DNA from: Streptomyces sp. NBC_01275
GTDB lineage: Bacteria > Actinomycetota > Actinomycetes > Streptomycetales > Streptomycetaceae
DNA length: 64,000 nucleotides
Assembly (NCBI RefSeq): GCF_026340655.1
Contig: NZ_JAPEOZ010000001.1
Span: 10,044,001 to 10,108,000, forward strand
Reading direction: 5' to 3'
Within the stretch, counting starts at the first letter, position 1; each line of letters begins with the position of its first letter. Below, piece after piece: positions 1-7,461 of this stretch. The notes below the pieces were generated by a model. That model worked only from the letters and a program-made list of their open reading frames with translations, did not search any database and had not been told where the DNA came from. A program made the position numbers and the translations under genes.

Positions 1-1
1 G

Positions 2-889
2 CGCGCAGCGGAGACGCTGGAGGTGGTCAACGCGCTGTGGGACAGCTGGGAACCCGGTGCCTTGACCGTCGGTGCGGGCGGGAAGGCGGTGCTGCACCGC
101 GACCGGGTGCACCCGATCCGCCACTCCGGCCGGTTCTTCGACGTGGCCGGTCCGCTGAACATCCCGCCCCTGCCGCAGCGACGCCCGGTGCAGATCCAGG
201 CCGGGCAGTCCGAAGCGGGCACGGCGCTGGGCGCCCGCTACGCCGAGATCGTCTTCACCTCGCTCCCGACCCTCGACTACGCGTGGGACTTCACGCGGAA
301 GATCCGCGGCCAGGCCGAGCAACTGGGAAGGGCCGATGGACTGCCGCTGATCTTCAGCTCGTTCCACGCCACCTACGGCGCCACCGAGGAGGAGGCACGG
401 CGGCTCGTACGCGAGAGGCGCGAGTCGATCGACTTCGAACGCGGCCGCGCCCAGGTGGCCGACATGCTCGGCGGCGGAGTCGACCTGTCGGACGTCCCCC
501 TCGACGCAACGCTGCCGGAGAGCCTGCTGCCCGAGGTCACTTCGGTGAACCGCCGCCGCGGCCGGGTCGACGTCTTCACCGGTTACGTGCGGCAGGGCTA
601 CACGCTGCGGGAGCTCATCGTCGCCGCCCAGGACACGGGGCACTGGGCCGCCGCGGGAACCCCCGAGCAACTTGCCGACGCGGTCGAGGAACGGTTCCGG
701 GCAGGCGTTCTGGACGTGATCTCCCTGAGTGGTCTCGCCGACCCACGACAGCACGACTTCGTCGTCAACGGCCTGCTGCACGAACTGCGCAAGCGGAAGA
801 TCGTCGCCGCCGACTACACGGGCACCACGCTGCGCGAGAACCTCGGACTTGAACTGCCGGCCCGCAAGGTTTCGGCCGTCCGGACCTGA
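2..889 (+). CDS. NtaA/SnaA/DszA-type FMN-dependent monooxygenase, 5' end outside window
   Basis: This is the C-terminal part of a flavin-dependent luciferase-fold monooxygenase of the NtaA/SnaA/DszA group, which uses reduced FMN and oxygen to oxidise small substrates such as chelators or organosulfur compounds. The frame is open from base 2, so the N-terminal part lies upstream; 295 residues are visible. Family-typical stretches are GPLNIPPLPQRRPVQIQAGQ, SEAGTALGARYAEIVFT and the late FRAGVLDVISLSG. The codon pattern is clean and no frameshift is seen. The substrate cannot be read from the sequence. A GC-rich hairpin follows the stop. Confidence 0.85.
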   Translation, partial: RAAETLEVVNALWDSWEPGALTVGAGGKAVLHRDRVHPIRHSGRFFDVAGPLNIPPLPQRRPVQIQAGQSEAGTALGARYAEIVFTSLPTLDYAWDFTRKIRGQAEQLGRADGLPLIFSSFHATYGATEEEARRLVRERRESIDFERGRAQVADMLGGGVDLSDVPLDATLPESLLPEVTSVNRRRGRVDVFTGYVRQGYTLRELIVAAQDTGHWAAAGTPEQLADAVEERFRAGVLDVISLSGLADPRQHDFVVNGLLHELRKRKIVAADYTGTTLRENLGLELPARKVSAVRT

Positions 890-912
890 CCCGAGAGCGC
901 GGAGCGCTCGGG
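890..912 (+). terminator. Hairpin after the monooxygenase
   Basis: An inverted repeat with AGCGC/GCGCT arms, flanked by CCCG and CGGG, follows the stop codon directly and runs into GGGTTT. It resembles a weak intrinsic terminator of the GC-rich actinomycete type. Confidence 0.5.
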
Positions 913-1000
913 TTTCCAGAACGGGGACGTCCATCGGTGGGGACCGGTGGCTGTGAGGACTTGGCCCGCGGGGACCCGCTCGAACGGCAACCGCTCAGGT

Positions 1001-1160
1001 TCAGGACTCGAGGAACTCAAGCGCCGTCGTCACGAATTCATCGTGGTACTGGAAGATTCCCCCGTGTCCGGCATCCGGGTAGAGGGGGACGAGTTCTTCT
1101 CTGAACTACCGGAGGCAGCACAGCAGCTGCCGGGACGGACCTCATCGAGCGGTTCTGCCC
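1001..1160 (-). pseudogene. Alpha/beta hydrolase C-terminal remnant (copy 1)
   Basis: The minus strand reads LYPDAGHGGIFQYHDEF and ends ALEFLES-stop, the catalytic-His tail of an alpha/beta hydrolase. An in-frame TAG lies a few codons upstream (before FREELVPLYPDAG), and the preceding homologous residues are out of frame or missing. A second tail of the same family, in the opposite orientation, lies at 2320-2469 on the other side of the methyltransferase. It is a dead fragment. The rest of 913-1357 shows no supportable gene. Confidence 0.65.
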
Positions 1161-1357
1161 AGGGAACCCTGATGGGGGTCATCCGCCGCTCGAAGAAGAC
1201 GTGCGCGGCACCGATGAGGGCTGGGGCCTGGTCGACGATCCCGGAGAATTGTTTGGCCCAACGATCGTGGCTCAGCGAAGTTAGTGGGGTCAGGCTGGCA
1301 CATCGCTCCACTTGGCCATTCGGAGACACGGCCGTCTCGGCCGGCCCCACGGCTGGG

Positions 1358-2149
1358 TCAGCCCGGCTTGACCGCCAGCGTCGCAAAATAGTTCGACATG
1401 TACTGAGCGGATGCGTTGGATTGGTGCGGCGCTTCCGCGAAGCCGGTGAGGACGAACCCCGCGGCGAGTTGCCCGCCGATCTGGTCGGCGAGGGTGTGGC
1501 TGTATTCAAGAGGGGCATCCGCGCCGAACTTCGTGGCGCGTTCCTCGGCGGAGTACTGCGTGACATCGCTGTAGGGCAGCTTGTGCACGACGATCAGCTC
1601 GCCGCGCTCGTCGAGCGCCTCGTGGTCGAACAAGTACGCGTCAGGGTTGAGGAAGCCCACGAGCAGAGTTCCGCCCGGTCGCAGGACGCGGAAGCACTCA
1701 CGCCACACCGGTGCCAAGTCCGGTACGAAAAGGTTGGAGACCGGATGGAACACGACGTCGAATGCTGCGTCGCCGAAGGCGCTGAGGTCGCGCATGTCGC
1801 CTAGGACGGTGCGCAGCTCGAGTCCGTCGCGCGCCGCCACCATCTGGTCCTGGCCGAGCTGGCGGGGTGAGTTGTCGAATACGGTGACCCGCGCCCCTGC
1901 GGCGGCGAGGATCGGACCCTGCTGGCCACCGCCGGAGGCCAGGCACAACACGTCCGTGCCGGTCAGGTCTGTCGGCAGCCAGGAGCGGTCGACTGGCGCA
2001 CGCCCGATGAGAACAATCGACCAGTCGCCCATGCGGGCGCGCTCGACATCCTCAGCACTCACCGGCCTCGACCACTCGTTGCCCTCTTGGACACACTTGT
2101 CCCAGGCTGCCCGATTGTGGGCAACGGGGTCGACAACAATGTCCTGCAC
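1358..2149 (-). CDS. Class I SAM-dependent methyltransferase
   Basis: A 263-residue methyltransferase. The SAM-binding glycine motif is ASGGGQQGP (about residues 71-79), the acidic-loop segment is TVFDNS (about 89-94), and the post-motif segment VLRPGGTLLVGFLNP is typical of Methyltransf_11/25 domains. The GTG start at 2149 is chosen because GGGAG lies six bases upstream. The substrate is unknown. The gene is isolated between two outward-facing hydrolase tails, so its original operon appears to have been lost. Full length with no internal defect. Confidence 0.85.
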   Translation of the reverse strand: MQDIVVDPVAHNRAAWDKCVQEGNEWSRPVSAEDVERARMGDWSIVLIGRAPVDRSWLPTDLTGTDVLCLASGGGQQGPILAAAGARVTVFDNSPRQLGQDQMVAARDGLELRTVLGDMRDLSAFGDAAFDVVFHPVSNLFVPDLAPVWRECFRVLRPGGTLLVGFLNPDAYLFDHEALDERGELIVVHKLPYSDVTQYSAEERATKFGADAPLEYSHTLADQIGGQLAAGFVLTGFAEAPHQSNASAQYMSNYFATLAVKPG

Positions 2150-2319
2150 GTCTAACTCCCTGCTACAGCCAAGCGGACACCTGCGGTACTGACAGTTCGG
2201 TGCCGCTAGCCAACACGATCGCAGGGTGCGGGCTCAACGAAATTAGCGGGCATCGAGGTGTCCACGGCGAGCGACGCCGGCACGCCGGCTCGTCGCAGCG
2301 CCAGCGGCGCTTGGCCCAC

Positions 2320-2469
2320 GCCAGGACGGTTCCGTCCAAGAACTCGGCGGACCTTGCTCGACGACTGCCGAACGCCGAGTTGGTGATCTACCCCGACGCC
2401 GGCCACGGTGGTGTCTTCCAGTTCCACCGCCAGTTCGTGGAGACGGCTCTCGAGTTCCTCGAACGGTAG
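2320..2469 (+). pseudogene. Alpha/beta hydrolase C-terminal remnant (copy 2)
   Basis: The plus strand carries about 48 residues of a hydrolase tail: KNSADLARRLPNAELVIYP, then DAGHGGVFQFHRQF and ALEFLER-stop. The upstream sequence of the same frame is not hydrolase-like, so the nucleophile and core are missing. It is closely related to the remnant at 1001-1160 and points the opposite way. Confidence 0.7.
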
Positions 2470-2571
2470 GAGGCGCGAAGTGCGGTCGTCGGAGGAGCCG
2501 CCCGGCGGCTGCGGGGGCGGGCGTGGGCCGTCCCCTCGTCCCCCTCGGCCACGTCGGCCCCCCTCGGCCCG

Positions 2572-2757
2572 TCACCTCATGAACGCGAGCGCGCCGTCGG
2601 TGTAGGCCTGCTTGGTCGCGAAGTGGGCGTAGAAGGCTCCGTTGGTGAGCCCGGCGTCCGACATCGGCGTGGAGATGCCCGAGCCGACTATGCCGTCCTG
2701 CTTGAACCGATGGCCGGCCACGCCTCGCACCCCGGCGTAATCCATGGCCTGACACAC
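2572..2757 (-). pseudogene. Truncated TetR-family regulator (DNA-binding part only)
   Basis: A 61-residue frame containing GHRFKQDGIVGSGIST and MSDAGLTNGAFYAHFATK, the helix-turn-helix of a TetR/AcrR repressor. It stops after ALAFMR, so the ligand-binding and dimerisation domain (normally about 130 further residues) is absent, and the usual N-terminal arm also looks shortened. Directly upstream is a copy of the ATTATGATC element found before the alkene reductase and the dehydrogenase at 11.0 kb, which suggests this was the regulator of those genes. Unlikely to be functional. Confidence 0.7.
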
Positions 2758-2774
2758 GTAATATTATGATCGGG
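2758..2774 (+). promoter_or_regulatory. Putative operator, ATTATGATC element A
   Basis: GTAATATTATGATCGGG lies against the 5' end of the TetR remnant. The core ATTATGATC recurs (minus strand) before the genes starting at 4996 and 11049. AT-rich sites like this stand out in such GC-rich DNA. Confidence 0.5.
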
Positions 2775-2812
2775 AGGCGACCCTGTTCGCCCGGTCCGCC
2801 CGGGCCGATGGC

Positions 2813-3310
2813 TCACGAGCGGAGGCGGGCGCCAGGTCCCAGCCGGGCGGTGACTTCCCCGGGAGTGAGGGCTGTGTGCTCCGCGGAGCACTCGACGACG
2901 ACGCGGACCGGGGCGTCGCAGTCGGTGTGACGGACGTCCAGCACGGGGCCCTCAGGGCCGAGGGCGTACGTCTCGCCCCACTGGCTCAGCGCCATCAGGG
3001 CGGGCCACAGGTCCCAGCCCTTGCGGGTCAGGCGGTACTCGTTGCGGGCGCGGCTGCCCGGCTCCTGGTAGGGCACGGTCTTCAGGACGCCGGCCGAGAT
3101 CAGCTTCCGGAGGCGGTCGCTGAGGACGGCCTCGGACAGACCGATATGGCGGTGGAAGTCGTCGAAGCGGCGGACTCCGTTGACGGCGTCACGCAGGATC
3201 AGCAACGTCCACTTCTCTCCGACCACGTCGAGCGTGCGCTGGACGGGGCAGTTCTCCGTGCTCGCCTCAAGCCACTCCATTCCGCCATCGTAAGGGTCTG
3301 GCTTCTTCAT
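2813..3310 (-). CDS. HxlR-family transcriptional regulator
   Basis: A 165-residue winged-helix regulator of the HxlR family. The N-terminal ENCPVQRTLDVVGEKWTLLI and the HIGLSEAVLSDRLRKLISAG recognition region are diagnostic, and NEYRLTRKGWDLWPALMAL follows as the wing and dimer helix. HxlR proteins usually control a neighbouring redox or detoxification gene. It is divergent from the thioesterase at 3374, with a short intergenic stretch containing TCACTTGAAAAAGTCA, a weak palindrome that may be its site. Effector unknown. Confidence 0.9.
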   Translation of the reverse strand: MKKPDPYDGGMEWLEASTENCPVQRTLDVVGEKWTLLILRDAVNGVRRFDDFHRHIGLSEAVLSDRLRKLISAGVLKTVPYQEPGSRARNEYRLTRKGWDLWPALMALSQWGETYALGPEGPVLDVRHTDCDAPVRVVVECSAEHTALTPGEVTARLGPGARLRS

Positions 3311-3373
3311 TGACAGTCAGGTGAGCCCGCAGCTAGCTTCACTTGAAAAAGTCAGATGGGAAGGTGCCCGGTC

Positions 3374-3874
3374 GTGGGACGAACGCGTACGTATCAATGG
3401 GAAGATCCCGCGATCCTGGCGGAAGCCGCGGGACGCATGGCAGGCCTCGACTTCCTGCGCGCACTGCAGGCGGGGCGGCTGCCGGCGCCGCCCATCAACT
3501 ACTCCGTCGACTTCGCCCTGGACGAGGTGGAGCCCGGCAGGGCGGTCTTCTCGCTGACGCCGGGGGAGGAGCACTACAACCCGATCGGCAGTGTGCACGG
3601 CGGCATCTTCGCCACCCTGCTCGACTCGGCGGCCGGTTGCGCCGTCCAGTCCACCCTCCCGCAGGGCATGGCGTACACCTCGCTCGACCTGACGGTGAAG
3701 TTCCTGCGGCGCATCACCGTGGAGACGGGAACGGTGCGCGCCATCGGCACAGTGGTCAACAAGAGCCGTCAAACCGCCCTCGCTCAGGCGCAGTTGGTCG
3801 ATGCGACGGGCCGTCTGCTCGCCCACGCCACCAGCAGCTGCATGCTCTTCCCGGTGCCGCCCTCGCAGGGGTGA
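3374..3874 (+). CDS. PaaI-like hotdog-fold thioesterase
   Basis: A 166-residue hotdog-fold acyl-CoA thioesterase. The signature HYNPIGSVHGGIFATLLDSA contains the G-x-V-H-G-G element at the active site, followed by YTSLDLTVKFLRRI. The start is set at GTG 3374 (giving VGRTRTYQWEDP) because GGGAAGG lies about nine bases upstream; an in-frame ATG at 3356 has no ribosome-binding site. It probably hydrolyses aryl- or acyl-CoA esters. Divergent from the HxlR gene, which may regulate it; convergent with the alkene reductase. Confidence 0.85.
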   Translation: MGRTRTYQWEDPAILAEAAGRMAGLDFLRALQAGRLPAPPINYSVDFALDEVEPGRAVFSLTPGEEHYNPIGSVHGGIFATLLDSAAGCAVQSTLPQGMAYTSLDLTVKFLRRITVETGTVRAIGTVVNKSRQTALAQAQLVDATGRLLAHATSSCMLFPVPPSQG

Positions 3875-3892
3875 CCCTCGGGGCCGTGCGGA

Positions 3893-3924
3893 GGCGCCCG
3901 AAGTCGGTGGTTCCCTCGGGCGCC
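3893..3924. terminator. Bidirectional hairpin between convergent genes
   Basis: Nine-base perfect arms GGCGCCCGA and TCGGGCGCC are separated by 14 bases, in the 60-base gap between two convergent stop codons. It is placed to serve both the thioesterase and the alkene reductase. Confidence 0.6.
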
Positions 3925-3934
3925 GGGCGCTTCG

Positions 3935-4996
3935 TCAGGCGGTGTGGGTGGGGTAGTCGGTGTAGCCGGCCGCGCCGCCGCCGTAGAACGTGGCGGGGTC
4001 GGGGGTGTTCAGGGGTGCGCCGGCGCGTATGCGCGCGACGAGGTCGGGGTTGGCGAGGGCCATGGTGCCGACGGTGACGACGTCGGCGACGCCGTCTTCG
4101 ACGTCCTTGGCGCGGGTGGCGATGTCGGTGCCGGCCCGGTTGAGGACCAGGGTGCTCGGCCACAGCTTGCGGAGAGTGTGCAGGAGTTCGTCGTCGCCGC
4201 CGTGGCCGATGTGCAGGTAGGCGAGGTCGAGAGGGGCGAGGGCGCGTACGAGTGCCGGGTACAGCTCGTGCGTGTCGCTTTCCGCTATGTCGTTGAAGGG
4301 GTTGCCGGGGGAGATGCGGATGCCGGTGCGGCCGGCGCCGATCTCGTCGGCCACCGCGGTGGCGATCTCCACCGCGAAACGGATGCGGTTCTCGACGGAG
4401 CCGCCGTAGCTGTCGGTGCGCTGGTTGGCGTTCGTGGAGAGGAACTGGTGCACGAGGTAGCCGTTGGCTCCGTGGATCTCGACGCCGTCGGCGCCGGCGG
4501 CGATCGCGGCCGCGGCGGCGCGCCGGAAGTCGTCGACCGTCGCGGCGACCTCCTCGGTGGACAGCTCGCGCGGGACCGGCATCTCCTTGAGCCCGGACAT
4601 GGTGAACATGTCACCCGCCGGCCGGACGGCGGAAGGGGCTACCGCCTGCCGGTGGTGGGGGGTGTTGTCCGGGTGGGAGATGCGCCCGGCGTGCATGAGC
4701 TGGATGACGATGCGTCCGTCGGCCTTGTGTACGGCGTCGGTGACCTTGCGCCAGCCGGCGATGTGTTCGTCGGTGTAGATGCCCGGGGTCGCCGGGTAGC
4801 CCTGGCCGTCGGCGGAGGGCTGGGTGCCCTCGGTGACGATGAGGGCGTGCGAGGCGCGCTGGGCGTAGTACTCGGCGTTCAGCTCGGTCGGCACGCCGTC
4901 CGGGGTGGCGCGGTTGCGCGTCAGGGGGGCCATGGCCAGCCGGTGGGGCAGGGAGATCTCTCCGACGGCGGTCGGGTTCCACAGGGCGTTGAGCAC
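3935..4996 (-). CDS. Alkene reductase, Old Yellow Enzyme family
   Basis: A 353-residue FMN-dependent NAD(P)H:alkene oxidoreductase that reduces activated C=C bonds. Visible family features are LPHRLAMAPLTRNRA near the N-terminus, QLMHAGRISHPD, the strongly conserved HGANGYLVHQFLSTNANQRT, RISPGNPFND, and a C-terminal GTMALANPDLVARI. The frame is open to 5056, but GTG 4996 is preferred: GAGGA sits upstream and the protein then begins VLNALWNPTAVGE like its relatives. The ATTATGATC operator lies 50 bases upstream, suggesting control by the TetR now reduced to a stub at 2.6 kb. Confidence 0.92.
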   Translation of the reverse strand: MLNALWNPTAVGEISLPHRLAMAPLTRNRATPDGVPTELNAEYYAQRASHALIVTEGTQPSADGQGYPATPGIYTDEHIAGWRKVTDAVHKADGRIVIQLMHAGRISHPDNTPHHRQAVAPSAVRPAGDMFTMSGLKEMPVPRELSTEEVAATVDDFRRAAAAAIAAGADGVEIHGANGYLVHQFLSTNANQRTDSYGGSVENRIRFAVEIATAVADEIGAGRTGIRISPGNPFNDIAESDTHELYPALVRALAPLDLAYLHIGHGGDDELLHTLRKLWPSTLVLNRAGTDIATRAKDVEDGVADVVTVGTMALANPDLVARIRAGAPLNTPDPATFYGGGAAGYTDYPTHTA

Positions 4997-5045
4997 GGGG
5001 GATTCCTCAGGTGATGGGTAAAGGGCGAGGGCGTAAGCCCATGTA

Positions 5046-5065
5046 AGTATGATCATAATGCTATG
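5046..5065 (-). promoter_or_regulatory. Putative operator, ATTATGATC element B
   Basis: The minus strand reads CATAGCATTATGATCATACT, upstream of the alkene reductase start. It shares ATTATGATC followed by R-TAC with element C at 11079-11099 and ATTATGATC with element A. Confidence 0.55.
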
Positions 5066-5101
5066 TTGCGGGTCGGGAGTCGCAAGCCGTGACCTGTGTC
5101 T

Positions 5102-5172
5102 CGCACAGAACCGCCTCGTGCAGAACCCTCTCCCGCAGAACCGCCTCGCAACCGTCTCGCGCAGAACCTCAC
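5102..5172 (+). repeat. Imperfect 15-base tandem repeats
   Basis: Successive units CGCACAGAACCGCCT, CGTGCAGAACCCTCT and CCCGCAGAACCGCCT are followed by shorter derivatives up to the stop codon of the SpoIIE phosphatase. The GCAGAACC core resembles repeats at 7.4 and 11.2 kb. Confidence 0.7.
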
Positions 5173-7349
5173 GCCAGAGCGGACGAGGCTTCGGAAAGGG
5201 AAGCCGTAATCAGCTGCTCCGCCCAGATGACCTTGCCTTCGCGGTGGTGCCGTGTGCCCCAGTGTTCGGTGAGCTGGGCGACGAGGAGCAGGCCGCGGCC
5301 GCCCTCGTCGAAGACCCGGGCGCGGCGCAGGTGCGGGGCGGTGCTGCTGGCGTCGGAGACTTCGCAGGTCAGGGCGGATTGGAGGATCATCCGCAGTTGG
5401 ATGGGACTCTTGCCGTAGCGGATGGCGTTCGTCACCAGTTCGCTGACCACGAGCTCGGTGGTGAAGGCCATCTCCTTCAGACCCCAGGCCGTCAGCTGAT
5501 CGGATGCGTGGACGCGGGCCTGGGAGACGACCGCCGGGTCGCTGGGGAGGTCCCAGGTGGCGACGTGATCGGCGTCGAGCGCTCCGGTCTGTGCCACCAG
5601 GAGGGCGACGTCGTCCGCGGGGCGGCTGGGCAGCAGTGCGGACAGCAGTTCGTCGCAGGTCTCTTCGAGCGACGCGGGTGCTCGGGCGAGAACGTCGCGC
5701 AGCAGTGCGAGGGCGGTGTCGACGTCACGTGAGCGGCTCTGGACGAGGCCGTCGGTGTACAGCACCAGCCGACTGCCCTGCGGCAGTTCGAACTGGGCGG
5801 TCTCGAAGGGGAGTCCGCCCAGGCCCAGGGGCGGTCCGACCGGCAGCTCGGGGAAGGCGACTGTACGGGACTCGGCGGCGGCGGTGGACGGAGTCGCCAC
5901 GGCCGGCGGAAGGTGTCCGGCGCTGGCCAGGGAGCACGTGCGGGAGACCGGGTCGTAGACCGCGTACAGGCAGGTGGCGCTGATCTCGTCCGTGTCCCGT
6001 TCCTCCTCGCGCTGCAGGCGGATGACCACGTCGTCGAGGTGGGTCAGCAGTTCGTCGGGGGTCAGGTCGATGTCCGCCAGTGTGCGGACGGCCGTCCGCA
6101 GCCGGCCCATGGTGGCCGCGGCATGCAGGCCATGGCCGATCACGTCGCCCACGACGAGTGCGACGCGGGCTCCGGAGAGCGGTATCACGTCGAACCAGTC
6201 GCCTCCCACGCCCGCCCGCGATCCGCTGGGCAGGTAGCGCGATGCCGTCTCGACGGCGGACTCCTCCGGCTCGTGCTGCGGCAGCAGGCTGCGTTGGAGG
6301 GTGAGCGCGGTGGAACGCTCCTGGGTATAGCGACGGGCGTTGTCGATGTTCACCGCCGCTCGGGACGCGATCTCCTGCGCCAGCAGCAGCTCGTCGTCGA
6401 AGGGGTCAGCGGTTCGACAGCGGGCGAACTGTGCGAGTCCCAAGGGGCTTCCGCGGGCCCACAGCGGGACCAGGAGCATGGAGCGGAGGTCCAAGGCGCG
6501 CAGGGCCGGCTCGTGGTCCGCCGACGTCGCCAGCCATGCGGGGACGTCGTCGGCTCTGATACGAAGCCGGAGGGGCTGTCCGGTGGCCAGTACGCGAGCC
6601 GGATCCGAGCCCTTCGGGTAGGTGTGCGTCTGCCCTGTGCCGACTGCGGGGTCCGGGCAGCCGTCCGAGAGCGCCTGGGCGATGCGGCGGAGCGTCGCAG
6701 GACGGGCCGCCGCGTACGTCCCCTCCTCCTGGAGAGCGGAGGACAGGAGGTCGACGGTGACGAGGTCGGCGAGGTGGTCGGCGCCGACGTCTGCCAGTTC
6801 CTGGGCGGTGCGGGTGGTGTCCAGGGTGGTCCCGATCCGTGTCCCGGCCTCGTTGACCATGATCAGCCGCCGCTGCAGCCAGCGGTCGCGTTGCCTCTGG
6901 TAGGCCGCGACAGCCTGTTCCGCCGTGCGATCGGCGTACTCGAAGGCCATCGCGCTCAGTGTGACCGTGGTCGCGTTGACCAGCTCCTGGGTCCCGGCCA
7001 CACGGGCCGTTTCTGTATAGAACTGATCAAGCAGAGCGGCGTGGACGAGCCGATGGACGCGCAGGAGCTGACTGATCGGCACCCCGTGTTCGGCGAGCCG
7101 GCAGGCGAACTCGATGGCGGCGGGCGGTGTCCTGACCTCGGTCATGTCGAGGCCGCGATCGAGGAAATCCAGTACGGCGTCGACGTGTTCGGACAATGCC
7201 ATCGGCGCCAGGGCGGCGATGTCCTCGTACTTCCACAGCTGCGGAAGCGCGTCGCGCAGGCTTCGCAGCGCCACGTCGACCAGTTGATCCGCTCGGGGTG
7301 CGAGGCCCCGAGCGAGTTCGCTGAGGAAGACATGGGCGTCGGTTCCCAT
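5169..7349 (-). CDS. GAF / SpoIIE-type PP2C phosphatase / histidine-kinase-like ATPase
   Basis: A 726-residue cytoplasmic multidomain protein. In order: a helical N-terminal sensory region (about 1-170), a GAF domain (about 180-340), a SpoIIE PP2C-type serine phosphatase (about 360-580, with GVGGDWFDVIPL, VVGDVIGHGLHAAA and LVLYTDGLVQSR), and a C-terminal HATPase_c_2 anti-sigma-kinase-like domain (about 600-715, with ELVVSELVTNAIRYG and DEGGRGLLLVAQL). Such proteins act on anti-sigma/anti-anti-sigma switches in Streptomyces stress and developmental signalling; having both phosphatase and kinase-like domains lets one protein act on both sides. No STAS partner is adjacent. Confidence 0.92.
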   Translation of the reverse strand: MGTDAHVFLSELARGLAPRADQLVDVALRSLRDALPQLWKYEDIAALAPMALSEHVDAVLDFLDRGLDMTEVRTPPAAIEFACRLAEHGVPISQLLRVHRLVHAALLDQFYTETARVAGTQELVNATTVTLSAMAFEYADRTAEQAVAAYQRQRDRWLQRRLIMVNEAGTRIGTTLDTTRTAQELADVGADHLADLVTVDLLSSALQEEGTYAAARPATLRRIAQALSDGCPDPAVGTGQTHTYPKGSDPARVLATGQPLRLRIRADDVPAWLATSADHEPALRALDLRSMLLVPLWARGSPLGLAQFARCRTADPFDDELLLAQEIASRAAVNIDNARRYTQERSTALTLQRSLLPQHEPEESAVETASRYLPSGSRAGVGGDWFDVIPLSGARVALVVGDVIGHGLHAAATMGRLRTAVRTLADIDLTPDELLTHLDDVVIRLQREEERDTDEISATCLYAVYDPVSRTCSLASAGHLPPAVATPSTAAAESRTVAFPELPVGPPLGLGGLPFETAQFELPQGSRLVLYTDGLVQSRSRDVDTALALLRDVLARAPASLEETCDELLSALLPSRPADDVALLVAQTGALDADHVATWDLPSDPAVVSQARVHASDQLTAWGLKEMAFTTELVVSELVTNAIRYGKSPIQLRMILQSALTCEVSDASSTAPHLRRARVFDEGGRGLLLVAQLTEHWGTRHHREGKVIWAEQLITASLSEASSALA

Positions 7350-7381
7350 AGTCCGAATGTACTCCCGGCCCGGTCGACGGG

Positions 7382-7413
7382 CCGTGGCCTGCGCAGACCG
7401 TGGCCTGCGCAGA
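7382..7413 (+). repeat. Perfect 16-base direct duplication
   Basis: CCGTGGCCTGCGCAGA occurs twice head to tail in the gap between the SpoIIE phosphatase and the CoA ligase. The TGCGCAGA core recurs in repeats at 5.1 and 11.2 kb. Confidence 0.8.
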
Positions 7414-7461
7414 CCTGCGGACGCGCTCGCCCGCCGTCGGCAGGGCCGCGGGTCCGGCCGT

